Source: Neoasaia chiangmaiensis (GTDB lineage Bacteria; Pseudomonadota; Alphaproteobacteria; Acetobacterales; Acetobacteraceae). Taken from it: a stretch of DNA of 64,000 bases. The stretch covers positions 124,001-188,000 of the forward strand of contig NZ_CP014691.1 of NCBI RefSeq assembly GCF_002005465.1, written 5' to 3'. The notes under the pieces were generated by a model. The model made no database searches. It was not told the origin of the DNA and was given only the letters and a program-made list of their open reading frames with translations. The translations under genes were made by a program, and so were the position numbers. Positions within the stretch are counted from its first letter, which is position 1. Each line of letters starts with the position of its first letter. This document shows, in pieces, positions 62,891 to 64,000 of the stretch.

Positions 62891-64000
62891 GTTGGGGTAG
62901 CCGGGTCGTCTGGCAGGAAGGCATGTTCCTGCGTGCGCAGCATTTCCAGCAGCAGGATCGATGGAGTGCGCACGATCTGGCGCAGGGACTATCGTTGACG
63001 CGCGCCTATGGCTGGGGATTTGCCGAACTCGACATTGCCCGCGATCTGCTGGCGTCCGGACGCATCGGCCTGTCGACGGCAAAAGGGATTTTCGGGGACG
63101 GCACGCGCTTTTCCGCCCCGGACGAGTCGCTGCTGCCTCCGCCGTTATCGGTCCCGGATGGCGCGCGTGATGTGCTCGTCTATCTGGCCATTCCAATCGC
63201 CGGGCCGGGCCGCATGGAATTCAGCGCCGACTCGGGGTTGGCACGCTTTTCGGGAACGAGTCAGGAGATTTACGACACGCATAGCGGTTCACCCGACCCC
63301 GCGACGATCACGGTCGGACAGTTGGCGCCCCGCCTGATGCTCGGCACGGATGACAGGGCGGGGTATCACTGCCTCTCCGTGGCGCGGATCGTCGAGGTGG
63401 CGGCGGATCGTCGCGTCGTTCTGGATGCCACATGGATTCCACCGGTCCTGACATGCGCGGCAACGCCGATCCTGGCCAACCTGCTGATCGAACTGGCCGG
63501 GATCCTGCATCAGCGTGGCGAGGCGATCGCCGGACGGCTGAGCGCAATCGGCGCGCGCAGCAACACGGAGATCGCGGATTTCATGTTGTTGCAATCGCTC
63601 AACGGCTGGCAGCCGCTGACGGCGCATCTGGCTGACGGCGCGCGTATCCATCCGGAGGAACTGTTCCGGCTGTTGCTGACCATGGCGGGCGAACTGTCAA
63701 CCTTCACCGAAACGTCGCGCCGTCCAGACCGCTTCGAGCCTTATCGGCATGACGACCTGCATCGTAGCTTCGGGCCGGTGACGGCCGCGATCCGGCGCGC
63801 ACTTTCCAGCGTCCTGGAGCAGACCGCGGTTCAGATCCCGCTCAAGGAACACAGACATGGTGTCAGCGTCGGCGCCATCGCCGACCGGACGATCCTGACC
63901 GGCGGCAGCATCGTTCTGGCGGTTCGGGCCGATGTGCCGATCGAGACGCTGAGGCGCGTTTTCCCGACGACCGTCAAGATCGGTGCCGTCGAGCATATCC
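62887..64000 (+). CDS. tssK: T6SS baseplate protein TssK, N-terminal part
   Basis: The frame stays open for about 371 codons to the right edge and continues outside it. The start VVWQEGMFLRAQHFQQQDRW is the classic TssK/ImpJ/VasE opening. The further blocks DVLVYLAIPIAGPG near 98 and RLMLGTDDRAGYHCLSVARIVEV near 150 fit the family. TssK joins the baseplate to the membrane complex via TssL. It starts at ATG 62887 inside the tagH stop (ATGA). The tssL, tssM and tagF genes are expected to follow. Confidence 0.92.
   Translation, partial: MSWGSRVVWQEGMFLRAQHFQQQDRWSAHDLAQGLSLTRAYGWGFAELDIARDLLASGRIGLSTAKGIFGDGTRFSAPDESLLPPPLSVPDGARDVLVYLAIPIAGPGRMEFSADSGLARFSGTSQEIYDTHSGSPDPATITVGQLAPRLMLGTDDRAGYHCLSVARIVEVAADRRVVLDATWIPPVLTCAATPILANLLIELAGILHQRGEAIAGRLSAIGARSNTEIADFMLLQSLNGWQPLTAHLADGARIHPEELFRLLLTMAGELSTFTETSRRPDRFEPYRHDDLHRSFGPVTAAIRRALSSVLEQTAVQIPLKEHRHGVSVGAIADRTILTGGSIVLAVRADVPIETLRRVFPTTVKIGAVEHI

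Noticed and set aside
1-64000. CRISPR arrays
   Set aside because: I saw no series of regularly spaced repeats and no Cas-like protein.

Overview
The window looks like a chromosome (or large plasmid) segment of an acetic acid bacterium or close relative (Alphaproteobacteria, Acetobacteraceae). This is an inference. It rests on an imp-type type VI secretion locus in the gene order known from rhizobia, an acetan-like exopolysaccharide cluster, IS5-type transposase scars and initiator-tRNA fragments of alphaproteobacterial type. I cannot name a genus. Composition is uneven: the left end and the T6SS are clearly GC-rich, while the ParB/recombinase island and the polysaccharide cluster are lower.

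Layout. 1-11,041: the end of tag, a RecD2-like helicase, a secreted GH31 glycosidase, a ferritin-like protein with a DUF3861 protein, a MarR regulator facing a wrecked EmrB/EmrA efflux operon whose outer-membrane factor is still intact, and a DUF4396 membrane protein. 11,542-12,645: a class II Fic protein. 12,749-18,381: a small island bounded by two fragments of the 3' end of tRNA-fMet, holding a serine recombinase translationally coupled to two ParB-like genes, a divergent DNA-binding protein and a Phd/VapC toxin-antitoxin pair. A second large serine recombinase runs into the right-hand tRNA fragment. 20,230-21,772: scars of a second outer-membrane factor, an IS3 and an IS5 transposase.

21,814-42,389: an exopolysaccharide locus. 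It encodes an O-acyltransferase, a Gly/Ser/His/Cys-rich beta-structured protein, a WbsX-like protein, a flippase, a Sel1-repeat protein, a PAP2 phosphatase, a polymerase/ligase-like membrane protein, four glycosyltransferases, a short OPX export lipoprotein beside an outer-membrane beta-barrel, a polyprenyl glycosylphosphotransferase, a Wzc-type tyrosine autokinase and a secreted beta-helix protein. Together they can start a repeat unit on undecaprenyl phosphate, extend and decorate it, flip, polymerise and export it. The right edge has an IS481-like transposase scar. Next come a MetR-like LysR gene and, divergent from it, a metE gene reduced to a deletion remnant.

45,118-64,000: a type VI secretion locus. 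The leftward operon is tssA-tssB-tssC-tssC2-tagJ-tssE-tssF-tssG (impA to impH order). The divergent operon is tssH(clpV)-two unknown genes-hcp-vgrG-fha-tssK. TssK runs off the right edge, and tssL and tssM are expected beyond it.
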